Of a DNA stretch of 64,000 nucleotides, positions 44,640 to 53,717 are shown one piece after another. How positions within the stretch are numbered: position 1 is the first letter of the stretch; the number at the start of each line of letters is the position of its first letter. The notes beneath the pieces were generated by a model. That model was not told the DNA's origin, searched no databases, and saw only the letters and a list, made by a program, of their open reading frames with translations. Origin of the DNA: Aliiruegeria haliotis (GTDB taxonomy: Bacteria > Pseudomonadota > Alphaproteobacteria > Rhodobacterales > Rhodobacteraceae); assembly GCF_003003255.1 (NCBI RefSeq), contig NZ_PVTD01000001.1:992001-1056000 (forward strand), given 5' to 3'. Position numbers and translations under genes: made by a program.

Positions 44640-47261
44640 TCAGGCGAACGTGAAGTCGCTTGAGCCGAGGTTTGCCGCCAGCATGTCGATCTCGATCGTT
44701 GTTTCGGCGAAGCGGATCGTGGCCCCATCGTCCTGCCGCGTGATCTTCAGGTCGCCCAGATTCTCCGCGCCAGAGGTGATGCGAATACGGTCTGCCTCCG
44801 TGAAGGCCAGGATCCGATCCACCCCGTCGGCCCGGTCAAACACGAACACATCCGCTCCCGCGCCGCCGTCCAGCACGTCGCGGCCATCGCCGCCGACCAA
44901 CCAGTCGTCGCCGTCACCGCCCGACAGGATATCATTGCCCGTCCATCCATCGAGGACATCGACGCCCGCATTGCCCAGAATGTGGTCATCACCCGCATCC
45001 CCACGCAGCACGTCGCGCCCGTCATGGCCCCGGAGAACGTCCGCACCGGCACCACCGCGAAGGTTGTCGTTCCCGCCCCTGCCAAGCAGCGTGTCATCGC
45101 CATCGCCGCCCCAGATCTCGTCGCCTCCGCGCCCGCCGTCGAGCCGGTCGTCGCCCGTGCCTCCGGCAAGCTTGTCGTGGCCGTCCTCGCCAAACAGCCT
45201 GTCGGCCCCTCCGTATGCCGTCAGGGTGTCATTGCCCGCCCCGCCGTACACCACGTCGATGCCACGGCGCCCGTCTTCGGCCGAACCGAGGAACGTATCG
45301 TCGCCGGTGCCGAGGTCCACGACATCGCGACCATAGCCGGCGCGAACGAGGTCGTCCCCGGACCCGGCACGAATGCGATCGTTGCCACCACCCCCATGAA
45401 TCACATCGTCGCCTGCGCCGCCAAAGAGCCGGTCGCCGCCGTCGTTGCCCTGCAACAAGTCGTTGCCCGCCTCCCCTTCCAGTCGGTCCGCGCCCCTGCC
45501 ACCCGACAACCGGTCCGCGCCGGACCCACCATTGAGCACATCGGCCCCGCCACCGCCATTCAGGCGATCGTGACCGGCTCCGCCATAGGCCGTATCGGCC
45601 CCGGTCGGGCCGGATTGCAGGGATTCGTTGTAGGTATCGTTGCCTTCGCCAAGATGGGCGACATCCGCGCCCCTGCCACCGTGAACCACGTCGTTGCCGG
45701 CCCCGCCCACGATCACGTCCGCTTGATTGCCCGCGTGGATGCGGTCGTTGCCGTCGCCGCCATTCAACCGATCGCGACCGACCCCGCCCGTAATCTCGTC
45801 CGCGCCTCCGAGCCCCTGCAGGACATCGCCGGCTGCGGAGCCCCGGATCACGTCGCGCCCGGCAGAGCCATCGTAGACATCGGGACGATCGACGGCCGCA
45901 CCATCCTGCCCGGCATCGAGGAAGGTGATCCGGAGGACACCATAGGCGCCAATGTCGAAGGTCGCGCTGGCCGCGGCGTTCGGCACCCCAGCGGAAATGG
46001 TCAGCACCGGCTGGGCAAACGCATCGCCCGGCTTTCCGTCGGAGCCAAGCTCCGTGGTCCAGTAGAACTGGCCCGCCACGCCGAGCGCTTTGAGATCGAG
46101 GGTGAAAGCCTCCGTTTGCGCCTTGCGGGAGTTGACGAAAACGACGGTCTCCGCACCCTTTTCGTAGACGAAGACATCGCCGGCATCGCCGAGATCCTCG
46201 TGCCGGACCAGGGTCTTGCCGGCCACGCTCTCTGACAGCAGGCGAAACGTCTCCCCGGCGATGCTGAGGACAGGGTCGCCCTCGTTGCCGGTCAGTTTGT
46301 TGAGCGTGTTCTGCTGGACCGGCCAGACATAGGCCGCATCCACACCCTGCGCGACCATCTCCGAGAACATCCACACCAGCGTGGATGCCTGTTTCAGCCC
46401 CTGCTCCGCGCTGCGCCCGTTGGCAGCGTTCCATTCCGTGACGTGGTATTCGATCCCTTCGAAACGGCCGTTGTATTCCCAGGTGTCGAGACGATCGAAG
46501 AAGTACTCGAAGTTCTCAAGCTCGGCGTAGCTGCCCCAGGTGTAGTAATGAACCACCACGGCATCGATCGCCTGCGCTGCCCCGTTGGAGAGCGACGCCA
46601 TGATGGTCTCGTTCTGGGCAATCCCGGGTTCCGTCGAGAATGCGCCATACTGGCCGACCTGCACGGCGATCTCGGGCTCGACCCAGCCTTCGGGGGCTGC
46701 GCCACTGGCCCTGTGGTCGTCAATGGCGGCCTGTGCGGCCTCCGCGACGACACTGGCCACAGCGGCGTATTCATCGTCCGTCATCTCGCCCGAGAGCCAG
46801 TATTCGTTGCCGATCTCGATCGTGGTGATATCCGCGTCGCCGTATTTTCCCGCCAGCACGTCTGAAACGTAACGCTTCACGTCCGCATAGGCAGAGCCGA
46901 GCGGTTGGCGCAGGCCGATTGCGCCGTTTCCGAGAAGCGCCCCGGTCGGGATCACGAGGTTCACGCCAACCCCGAGGCTGGCCGATTGCGACAGGAAATC
47001 CGACAACGGCAGCAGGTCCCGGTACTCTCCGCGTTCCGGCGCCCAGACCCGAGCCTTGTCCGGATCGTTGATGTCGAAATACCACTCGGTGATGGAACCG
47101 CCAGGGTAGCGCAGGTTGCTGAGATTCAGGGCCCGGACCGCGTCGTCATAGGTCCCTTGCCCCATACGATCCCGGTCGATCAGGAAGTTGCCTCCGAACA
47201 TGTCCGTCCCGACCTTTCCCATCCGGGATTGCGAAGACGAAAACGCGACCTGCACCACCAT
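44640..47261 (-). CDS. glycoside-hydrolase-like (clan GH-A) RTX protein
   Basis: An 873-aa secreted enzyme candidate. Residues about 20-350 form a TIM barrel with the sequence order of clan GH-A: LRYPGGSITEWYFD, then the acid/base Glu in IEIGNEYWLSGEM (E153), and the nucleophile candidate in EYHVTEWNAANG (E276). A beta-domain (about 350-455) is followed by RTX nonapeptides (about 465-790) and a secretion-type C-domain. There is no Sec signal, so T1SS export is expected. The glycan substrate is unknown; the polysaccharide of the same genome is a candidate. Its stop is convergent with the RND permease. Confidence 0.85.
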   Translation of the reverse strand: MVVQVAFSSSQSRMGKVGTDMFGGNFLIDRDRMGQGTYDDAVRALNLSNLRYPGGSITEWYFDINDPDKARVWAPERGEYRDLLPLSDFLSQSASLGVGVNLVIPTGALLGNGAIGLRQPLGSAYADVKRYVSDVLAGKYGDADITTIEIGNEYWLSGEMTDDEYAAVASVVAEAAQAAIDDHRASGAAPEGWVEPEIAVQVGQYGAFSTEPGIAQNETIMASLSNGAAQAIDAVVVHYYTWGSYAELENFEYFFDRLDTWEYNGRFEGIEYHVTEWNAANGRSAEQGLKQASTLVWMFSEMVAQGVDAAYVWPVQQNTLNKLTGNEGDPVLSIAGETFRLLSESVAGKTLVRHEDLGDAGDVFVYEKGAETVVFVNSRKAQTEAFTLDLKALGVAGQFYWTTELGSDGKPGDAFAQPVLTISAGVPNAAASATFDIGAYGVLRITFLDAGQDGAAVDRPDVYDGSAGRDVIRGSAAGDVLQGLGGADEITGGVGRDRLNGGDGNDRIHAGNQADVIVGGAGNDVVHGGRGADVAHLGEGNDTYNESLQSGPTGADTAYGGAGHDRLNGGGGADVLNGGSGADRLSGGRGADRLEGEAGNDLLQGNDGGDRLFGGAGDDVIHGGGGNDRIRAGSGDDLVRAGYGRDVVDLGTGDDTFLGSAEDGRRGIDVVYGGAGNDTLTAYGGADRLFGEDGHDKLAGGTGDDRLDGGRGGDEIWGGDGDDTLLGRGGNDNLRGGAGADVLRGHDGRDVLRGDAGDDHILGNAGVDVLDGWTGNDILSGGDGDDWLVGGDGRDVLDGGAGADVFVFDRADGVDRILAFTEADRIRITSGAENLGDLKITRQDDGATIRFAETTIEIDMLAANLGSSDFTFA

Positions 47262-47661
47262 TGCCCTGCCCTTGTTGGTGAGTTCGCCTTACGACTTGCT
47301 GACGTAACGCGACCCGGTTCAGACAGCCGCAGGAAAGAGGAAAGGAGATGGTCCAAGCCGAGCAGGACCGAGGCAAGATTGTGGCGCTTTGCCGGGATTT
47401 TCATAAATGTTAACGAGGGGGTGAAAGACGCGACGCGTTTCACGCGCTCTTGAAAGTGAAATTATTGTTGTAATTTACATAATTAGGAGTTGAAATTGAT
47501 ACGCCGCACGCCAAGGCGTGGTTAACGATTGTTAAGCAAGGAGAGTGGTGGAGATGCGACAGAGCGCGCCACCCTGTCGCCATCCGGAAGGGGTACGATG
47601 CCGTCCGACCTGCTGGCCGGCGGACGGTCAGAAACTGGCTGGGCTGCGCCAGATGGCGGCG
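47262..47661. other. AT-rich promoter region of the hydrolase-RTX gene
   Basis: These 400 bases include a strongly AT-rich island (about 47450-47540) and the GTTAACGATTGTTAAG motif. Frames on the plus strand here look like shadows. Confidence 0.55.
47521..47536 (+). promoter_or_regulatory. second copy of the GTTRACGATTGTTRR motif
   Basis: GTTAACGATTGTTAAG here matches GTTGACGATTGTTGGT at 28494-28509, with differences only at purine positions and the last base. It also reads as the palindrome TTAAC-N4-GTTAA. It lies 260 bases upstream of the hydrolase-RTX start. Confidence 0.5.
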
Positions 47662-47796
47662 TCAGAGAACAGACAGCAGGAGCGTGGCAGTCACGACCGC
47701 GAGAACGACGGCAAGGGTCAGGCCGACGAAAGTCTCGACATCGCTCTGGGCACGACTTTGCAGGTTGCGCGGGGCCGTGGTGCGGGATGTCTCCAT
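47662..47796 (-). CDS. 44-aa single-TM peptide
   Basis: A short ORF, METSRTTAPRNLQSRAQSDV followed by a hydrophobic helix (VGLTLAVVLAVVTATLLLSVL) that runs to the C-terminus. CTGGAG lies about 8 bases upstream of the ATG at 47796. Polar N-terminus and terminal membrane helix make a sensible small membrane protein. The frame stays open upstream to 48048, but that part lacks a plausible domain. Function unknown. Confidence 0.5.
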   Translation of the reverse strand: METSRTTAPRNLQSRAQSDVETFVGLTLAVVLAVVTATLLLSVL

Positions 47797-48446
47797 TTGG
47801 GGTCTCCAGGGGTTGACCGGCAATCGGGGTCGATTGCTCTCCGGGTCATGGCAGATATGGGAAGTCCAGCCCATCGCGTCCCGTCCCGTAGCTGCGTGAC
47901 CAAAGGTTGACACACGGTCGTCGCGGCCCAACGCGCGCCCGACGGTCCGGACGCCGAGGCGAGGCAATCGCACAGGCTCCCGCCGAAGGACGCAGGCACG
48001 CTTCGGGCAGGTTTCGGTGGGGTGTTGCACCAAATAGGGCTGCTTCACCGAATGCCTCTCTCTCCGAGCCTGTCGAGTGGTTTAGGTTGAGATACCGGCA
48101 ACAAAACGGCCCGAACCAGCAGGACCGCCCTGAAATCTGTGCCAAGGCCGTCCGGCAGGATGGCGATGCTGCCCGGCAGGAAAGCCGCCCTGAACCGACA
48201 TAGCCCGGCGCTTCCCAAATCATCAAACAGAAAGCCCCGCCCAAATCTCGCCAGCACGCTCCCACCCGGACCAATCGATGGCCCACCGCCGACGGGACCG
48301 CGAACCCGGCTGTGCAGGCGATGGGCAATTAACCATGGCGGCACCTAATCAGTGCTAACGAAACCTTAACGCGGTACTCTAAGTCCCGCCGGGCCTTGCA
48401 CCAGAACGGTGCCACCCGACCCAGCCCAACCTGAACATCCGGGAGT
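47797..48446. other. long gap before the lipoprotein gene
   Basis: These 650 bases hold no gene I can support. TTAACCAT at 48329-48336 equals a CtrA half-site, and TTAACG recurs at about 48366. These may be control elements for the lipoprotein gene. Confidence 0.4.
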
Positions 48447-48797
48447 ATGCTTGTGAAATGGCTTCTCTTTCTGCTTGCACTCATTCCCGCTGCCTGCGGA
48501 CCGCAGCCGGATGTGCGCACCAATGTCACCTCGCGCGCCGCACACGAATCCTATGCCTGCATTGCGCCGAAGCTGAACCGGTTGCCCGTCCGGTACACGA
48601 CGCATCGCGCGCCGGGGGGGTGGCGGATGGACCTGCAGGTCTTTGGCGGGCCACCGACAGGCTGGTACAAGAAGGGCAGTATCGAATACAGCACCGGAAT
48701 CGTCCTGTACTATCCCAACAGTGCTACAATGGGGATCATGACCCAGGAGGTGCAGCGCGACATCCGCCCGATTCTGAGGCGCTGCTCCCGGGGCTAG
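48447..48797 (+). CDS. small lipoprotein, unknown
   Basis: A 116-aa protein with a lipoprotein signal: MLVKWLLFLLALIPAACGPQ, lipobox IPAAC, lipidated Cys17. The mature part contains SYACIAPKLNRLPVRY and MDLQVFGGPPTGWYKKGSIE, and ends RDIRPILRRCSRG. Two further Cys residues could pair. GGGAGT precedes the ATG. It stands alone, with no operon partner on the same strand nearby. I do not recognise the family. Confidence 0.8.
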   Translation: MLVKWLLFLLALIPAACGPQPDVRTNVTSRAAHESYACIAPKLNRLPVRYTTHRAPGGWRMDLQVFGGPPTGWYKKGSIEYSTGIVLYYPNSATMGIMTQEVQRDIRPILRRCSRG

Positions 48798-49061
48798 GCA
48801 ATGGGCAGGTTCGCTTGCGAAGGGTTCGGCGCCAGCGTCCGAAAGCCGGGCGACGCCGCATCTGGCGGCCCCCGGATTCAGGCGCGAACAGGCGAAATCA
48901 CCATTAACTGCCCGGCACACCTGCCCTTGTGACCTACCCGTCCGCAGACACACAGGTAGAGCGCGCCGGTGCGGCGCTCGCACCGACCACCATTGGAGCC
49001 AGAATCCTGCCGTGCGAAATGAGCCCACGAGGGGGCACCGCCCTGCTATGAACGTTCGCGT

Positions 49062-49526
49062 TCAGAGCTGCCCTTCCTTCACCGCCTCCATCGCAACGTA
49101 GGTCGATGTTGACGCGACATGCGGCAGGGCGGAGAGCTTCTCCGCCAGCACCCGCCGGTAGCTCTCGATATCCGCGGTCCGTACTTTCAGGAGGTAGTCG
49201 AAACTGCCGGCGATCATGTGGCATTGCTCGATCTCCGGGATCGACTGGATCACCCGGTTGAAGGCCTGCAACGCGCCTTCACGGGTGTCCATCAGCTTCA
49301 CCTCCACGAAGGCCACATGAGCGCGACCGAGCCGGATCGGATCGAGCAACGCGTGGTACCCGGTGATGATCCCCTCCGCCTCCAGCCGCCTCAGCCGGGC
49401 CTGCGTCGGGGATTTCGACAGGCCGATCCGCCGCGCCAGGTCGGTCACTGCAATGCGCCCCTCCGTGGACACGACCTTCAGAATGGCCTGGTCAAAGGCA
49501 TCGAGGGAATCAATCTTCATGGGCAT
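49062..49526 (-). CDS. putR: Lrp/AsnC-family regulator, probable proline-catabolism activator
   Basis: A 154-aa regulator. The N-terminal winged HTH reads LDAFDQAILKVVSTEGRIAV then TDLARRIGLSKSPTQARLRR. The C-terminal RAM effector domain has HVAFVEVKLMDTREGALQAF and CHMIAGSFDYLLKVRTADIE. GGGAGG sits 9 bases before the ATG at 49526; ATGs at 49520 and 49535 are alternatives. It is divergent from putA across 129 bp, the arrangement of PutR in Rhodobacter and Agrobacterium, where it activates putA with proline. The symbol rests on that context. Confidence 0.88.
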   Translation of the reverse strand: MPMKIDSLDAFDQAILKVVSTEGRIAVTDLARRIGLSKSPTQARLRRLEAEGIITGYHALLDPIRLGRAHVAFVEVKLMDTREGALQAFNRVIQSIPEIEQCHMIAGSFDYLLKVRTADIESYRRVLAEKLSALPHVASTSTYVAMEAVKEGQL

Positions 49527-49655
49527 TCCGTCCATCCTCCCGCTGTTTGGCATGAAATCAGCCAATTTGCCCGACGTTTCACAAATCAAGGGCAATATTC
49601 CCTTTTGGGCGCGGATACAATCGCGGGACCCGAATTCCTGACCGAGGCCTCGCCG
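49527..49655. promoter_or_regulatory. putR-putA divergent control region
   Basis: The 129-bp spacer is less GC-rich than the flanks and holds CAAATCAAGGGCAATATTCC, with an AATATT core at about 49593. A PutR site here is inferred from the layout, not from a defined motif. Confidence 0.45.
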
Positions 49656-52600
49656 ATGACCTTGACCACCGAAACCGCCCGCACGCGCCTGCGTGCCGAC
49701 TACCTGCCCGATGAACCTGCCCGTCTGGCGGAGTTGACGGCCATGGCCGGGCTGAGTGACACCGACCGAACGGCGATCAGCGTGGAGGGCGCCCGCCTTG
49801 TGGAGCAGATCCGGGCCTCGGACGATCCCGGCCTGATGGAGATGTTCCTGGCGCAATACGGATTGTCGACCGACGAGGGCATTGCCCTGATGTGTCTCGC
49901 CGAGGCGTTGTTGCGGGTCCCCGATGCGGCCACGATCGATGCGCTGATCGAGGACAAGATCGCGCCATCGGACTGGAGCCTGCACCTGCGGAAGTCGGCC
50001 TCCATGATGGTCAATGCCTCCACCTGGGGGCTGCTGCTGACCGGCAAGGTTCTGGAGGACACCCATGGCGGACTGGCCGGCACCCTGCGCGGCGCGGTTC
50101 GACGGTTGGGGGAGCCGGTGATCCGTACTGCCGTAGGTCAGGCCATGCGGCAGATGGGAAACCAGTTCGTGCTGGGGGAAACCATCGACAGCGCCATGAA
50201 ACGGGCCGCGAAGATGGAAGAGAAGGGCTATGGCTATTCCTACGACATGCTGGGCGAGGCTGCGCGAACCGAAGCGGATGCGCTGCGCTACCACGCGGCC
50301 TATCTCGCCTCCGTCGAGGCCATAGCCCCCGCCGCGACCAGCGATGCGGTCCGCGACAATCCCGGCATCTCGGTCAAGCTCTCGGCGCTGCACCCGCGCT
50401 TTGAAGTGGCGCAAAAGGACCGCGTGATGCGCGAACTGGTGCCACGGCTGCGCGACATCGCGCTGGCCTGCAAGCACGCGGGCATGGGGCTCAATGTCGA
50501 TGCGGAAGAAGCCGACCGGCTGGAGCTGACGCTCGACGTGTTCGAGGCCGTCGCCCGCGACCCGGCGCTCCGGGGCTGGGACGGGTTCGGCACCGTGGTG
50601 CAGGCCTACGGGCCGCGTGCAACGGCAGCCATCGACTGGATCATCGCGCTGGCCGGGGAACTGGATCGGCGTTTCACGGTGCGGCTCGTGAAGGGCGCCT
50701 ATTGGGACGCGGAGGTGAAGCGCGCGCAGGTCATGGGCCTGTCGGGCTTCCCCGTGTTCACCCGCAAGGCGGTCACGGACGTTAGCTACATTGCCTGTGC
50801 CCGCAAGTTGCTCGGTGCCACCGACTGGATCTACCCGCAGTTTGCCACCCATAATGCCCATTCCGTTGCCGCGATCCTTCACATGGGCAAGGACCGGCAG
50901 AGCTTCGAGTTCCAGCGGCTTCACGGCATGGGCGAGCGGCTGCACCAGATCGTCAAGGATGCGGAGTCTACCCGCTGCCGGATCTATGCGCCTGTGGGCG
51001 CGCACCGGGACCTGCTGGCCTACCTCGTGCGGCGGCTGTTGGAGAACGGCGCGAACTCCTCCTTCGTGAACCAGATTGTGGACGAGGACGTGCCCGCATC
51101 TGTTGTCGCCCGCGATCCCTTCCAGGACGCGCAAGCGGCATTGTCCCGCCCGACGCCGGTTGTCCTGCCCGCGGATATCTTTGGCGAGGGCCGAAAGAAC
51201 GCACGCGGCTGGGACCTGACCCATCCGGAGGACCTGGCGGAGATCGATGCGGCCCGCGATCCTTTCCGGCAGGTGCGGTTCACGGCCGGGCCGATCGTGG
51301 ACGGGCAGGCCTATGCCGATGGCGGGGTGGATGTGATCAATCCGGCCGATCCGTCCGATGTCGTCGGCACCGTCACCGAGGCCACGGAATCGCAGATCGA
51401 GACAGCGCTCGCGGCCGCGCGCCCCTGGCAGGCCGAGCCCTTCGAGCGCGCCGCGACCCTGCGCCGGGCCGCCAGCCTCTATGAGCAGAATTTCGGCATG
51501 TTCTTCGCATTGGCCGCGCGGGAGGCGGGCAAGACCCTGCTGGACGCGGTGGGCGAGTTGCGGGAGGCCGTCGACTTCCTCCGCTACTACGCGGCCCGGA
51601 TCGACCATCTCGACCGTCCCGCGCGCGGCATTTTTGCCTGCATTTCCCCCTGGAACTTCCCGCTGGCGATCTTCACCGGGCAGGTGTCGGCAGCACTGGC
51701 GGCGGGCAACGCGGTGATTGCCAAGCCTGCCGAACAGACGCCGCTGATCGCCGCCGCCGCCATCAATCTGTTGCACGAAGCCGGTGTTCCGGGAAGCGCG
51801 CTGCAACTGCTGCCCGGACGGGGCGAGACGGTCGGTGCCGCGCTGACCTCGGATGCGCGCATCGATGGTCTGTGTTTCACCGGCGGTACAGACACGGCGC
51901 AGATCATCCACCGCACGATGGCCGAGAACCTGTCGCCCTGTGCGCCACTGATCGCGGAGACCGGCGGGCTGAACGCCATGATCGTCGATTCCACCGCCCT
52001 GCCCGAACAGGCCGTGCGCGACATCCTCGCCTCCGCCTTCCAGTCGGCGGGCCAGAGATGCTCCGCCCTGCGCTGCCTCTACGTGCAGGAAGATATCGCA
52101 GACGGGCTGCTGGAGATGCTCAAGGGCGCGATGCAGTGCCTGCAACCGGGCGCGCCCTGGGACCTGTCGACCGACATCGGCCCGGTGATCGATGCCGAGG
52201 CCAAGGCCGCCATTGACGCCCATGTTGCGACAGCCAGGACCGAAGGCCGGTTGATCTTCCAATTGGACGTGCCCGGCACCGGTCTCTTCTGCGGCCCGGC
52301 GGTGATCCGTGTCGAAGGGATCGAGGACCTCGGGCGGGAGATCTTCGGCCCGGTTCTGCATGTGGCGACCTTCAAGGCGGCCGAGCTTGATGAGGTGATC
52401 GCGCGGATCAACGCGACGGGCTACGGGCTGACGTTCGGGCTGCACACGCGGATCGACGATCGCGTCCAGTCCGTGGTCGACCGCATCGACGCCGGCAATA
52501 TCTACGTCAACCGCAACCAGATCGGAGCCGTCGTCGGCTCGCAGCCCTTCGGAGGGGAGGGTCTTTCAGGCACAGGACCGAAGGCGGGCGGGCCGGAATA

Positions 52601-53108
52601 CCTGCCAAAGTTCACCGCCCTCGTGGCCGCGCCGGATGTCACCGCCTTCACGGACGTCGCAAACACCGGCGATGTGCAGGCCGCAATCGAAGCCAGCGAA
52701 ACCCTTCGGAAGGCGATCGAACAGCTGGACCTGCCGGGTCCGACGGGGGAGTCCAACCGCCTGAGCACCCTGCCCCGCGGTCCGGTTCTCTGTCTCGGTC
52801 CGGGCGCGGCCGCGGTTGCCGGACAGGCAGCCGAGGTCCGCGCCGCGGGTGCTGTCCCGGTCCCCGTGAACGGAGCGCTCGACCTGGACGCGCTGGAGCT
52901 TCTGGAGGGGTTTGACGCAGTGGTCTGGTGGGGCGATGAGGACACCGGCACGGCCTACCGCCGCGCCCTCGCGGCGCGGGATGGACCGATCCTGCCACTC
53001 GTCTGCGGACGCGGCGACACCTCCGCCTTCCATCTGGAGCGGCATGTCTGCGTCGACACGACAGCGTCGGGTGGCAATGCGGCGCTGCTCGCGGCAGCCG
53101 CCGAGTAG
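49656..53108 (+). CDS. putA: bifunctional proline dehydrogenase / glutamate-semialdehyde dehydrogenase
   Basis: A 1150-aa enzyme that oxidises proline to glutamate in two steps with substrate channelling. The FAD-binding PRODH barrel spans about 130-440 (GISVKLSALHPRFEVAQ, RFTVRLVKGAYWDAEVKRAQ). The aldehyde dehydrogenase domain spans about 530-985 (FACISPWNFPLAIFTGQVSA, AKPAEQTPL, catalytic Cys in SAGQRCSALRC). A C-terminal domain follows. It has no N-terminal ribbon-helix-helix repressor domain, so control depends on the divergent PutR. The ATG at 49656 is the first that gives the family N-terminus. Confidence 0.96.
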   Translation: MTLTTETARTRLRADYLPDEPARLAELTAMAGLSDTDRTAISVEGARLVEQIRASDDPGLMEMFLAQYGLSTDEGIALMCLAEALLRVPDAATIDALIEDKIAPSDWSLHLRKSASMMVNASTWGLLLTGKVLEDTHGGLAGTLRGAVRRLGEPVIRTAVGQAMRQMGNQFVLGETIDSAMKRAAKMEEKGYGYSYDMLGEAARTEADALRYHAAYLASVEAIAPAATSDAVRDNPGISVKLSALHPRFEVAQKDRVMRELVPRLRDIALACKHAGMGLNVDAEEADRLELTLDVFEAVARDPALRGWDGFGTVVQAYGPRATAAIDWIIALAGELDRRFTVRLVKGAYWDAEVKRAQVMGLSGFPVFTRKAVTDVSYIACARKLLGATDWIYPQFATHNAHSVAAILHMGKDRQSFEFQRLHGMGERLHQIVKDAESTRCRIYAPVGAHRDLLAYLVRRLLENGANSSFVNQIVDEDVPASVVARDPFQDAQAALSRPTPVVLPADIFGEGRKNARGWDLTHPEDLAEIDAARDPFRQVRFTAGPIVDGQAYADGGVDVINPADPSDVVGTVTEATESQIETALAAARPWQAEPFERAATLRRAASLYEQNFGMFFALAAREAGKTLLDAVGELREAVDFLRYYAARIDHLDRPARGIFACISPWNFPLAIFTGQVSAALAAGNAVIAKPAEQTPLIAAAAINLLHEAGVPGSALQLLPGRGETVGAALTSDARIDGLCFTGGTDTAQIIHRTMAENLSPCAPLIAETGGLNAMIVDSTALPEQAVRDILASAFQSAGQRCSALRCLYVQEDIADGLLEMLKGAMQCLQPGAPWDLSTDIGPVIDAEAKAAIDAHVATARTEGRLIFQLDVPGTGLFCGPAVIRVEGIEDLGREIFGPVLHVATFKAAELDEVIARINATGYGLTFGLHTRIDDRVQSVVDRIDAGNIYVNRNQIGAVVGSQPFGGEGLSGTGPKAGGPEYLPKFTALVAAPDVTAFTDVANTGDVQAAIEASETLRKAIEQLDLPGPTGESNRLSTLPRGPVLCLGPGAAAVAGQAAEVRAAGAVPVPVNGALDLDALELLEGFDAVVWWGDEDTGTAYRRALAARDGPILPLVCGRGDTSAFHLERHVCVDTTASGGNAALLAAAAE

Positions 53109-53717
53109 AGTAGCGCGCGGGTCTGACTGCCGGGCCACCCCGCGGGGTAGCAGGACCTCCGGCCAGTGGCGTCAACGCAGCGTGCAGGGCAACAGCCGTC
53201 ATTGGCGGGGACGGGATCGGTTTGGTACCTGACACACCCCGTGCGCGGTCAGACATCAGGTGCGGGAAAGCCCGGGTGCGGCCGTGGCAGGAGGCGAAAA
53301 ACTGCCTCCGGGGCCGTCGTGCACTCGGGCGGATGCCTCGTTCCCTTTGCGGGAGGCCCCGCTCGGGTGGCTGTGAATAGCGCGCGCCTCCCGCCTTCGG
53401 CCGGAGACCTGAAAGGCTCGCCAACTGCTTTCGCGTCAAGCTGGTCCATTGCTGCGACAGGCGACTGCGCGCATCGCGTCGACAGGGCCACCACGGAAAG
53501 GATGTCGGCACGAATGGGTCGCCAACCGAGAGCCTCGGCGGTCCACCAGTCTCCCTCCGCCCCTCAAGTCGAAGGTCGCCCAAGGGCCGATGCGCTCTTG
53601 GGTCGTTGATCACGAGGCGTCCGGGCAGATTGGCGCAGCACCCACCTGTACGAGCCGCACCGCGCAACCGGCGTGGCCGGCATTGCACCGCGCCGCGCAC
53701 CGTGGCATGGCGCCCGC
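53109..53717. other. gap after putA
   Basis: These 609 bases hold no gene I can support; frames on both strands are Arg/Pro/Ser-rich shadows. I see no clear terminator for putA. Confidence 0.4.

Noticed and set aside
49062-52445. A 1127-codon open frame on the minus strand across putA, ending in the Lrp regulator
   Set aside because: Only the last 154 codons have family similarity. The rest is antisense to a certain putA and is low-complexity His/Arg/Gly-rich, as expected in GC-rich DNA.
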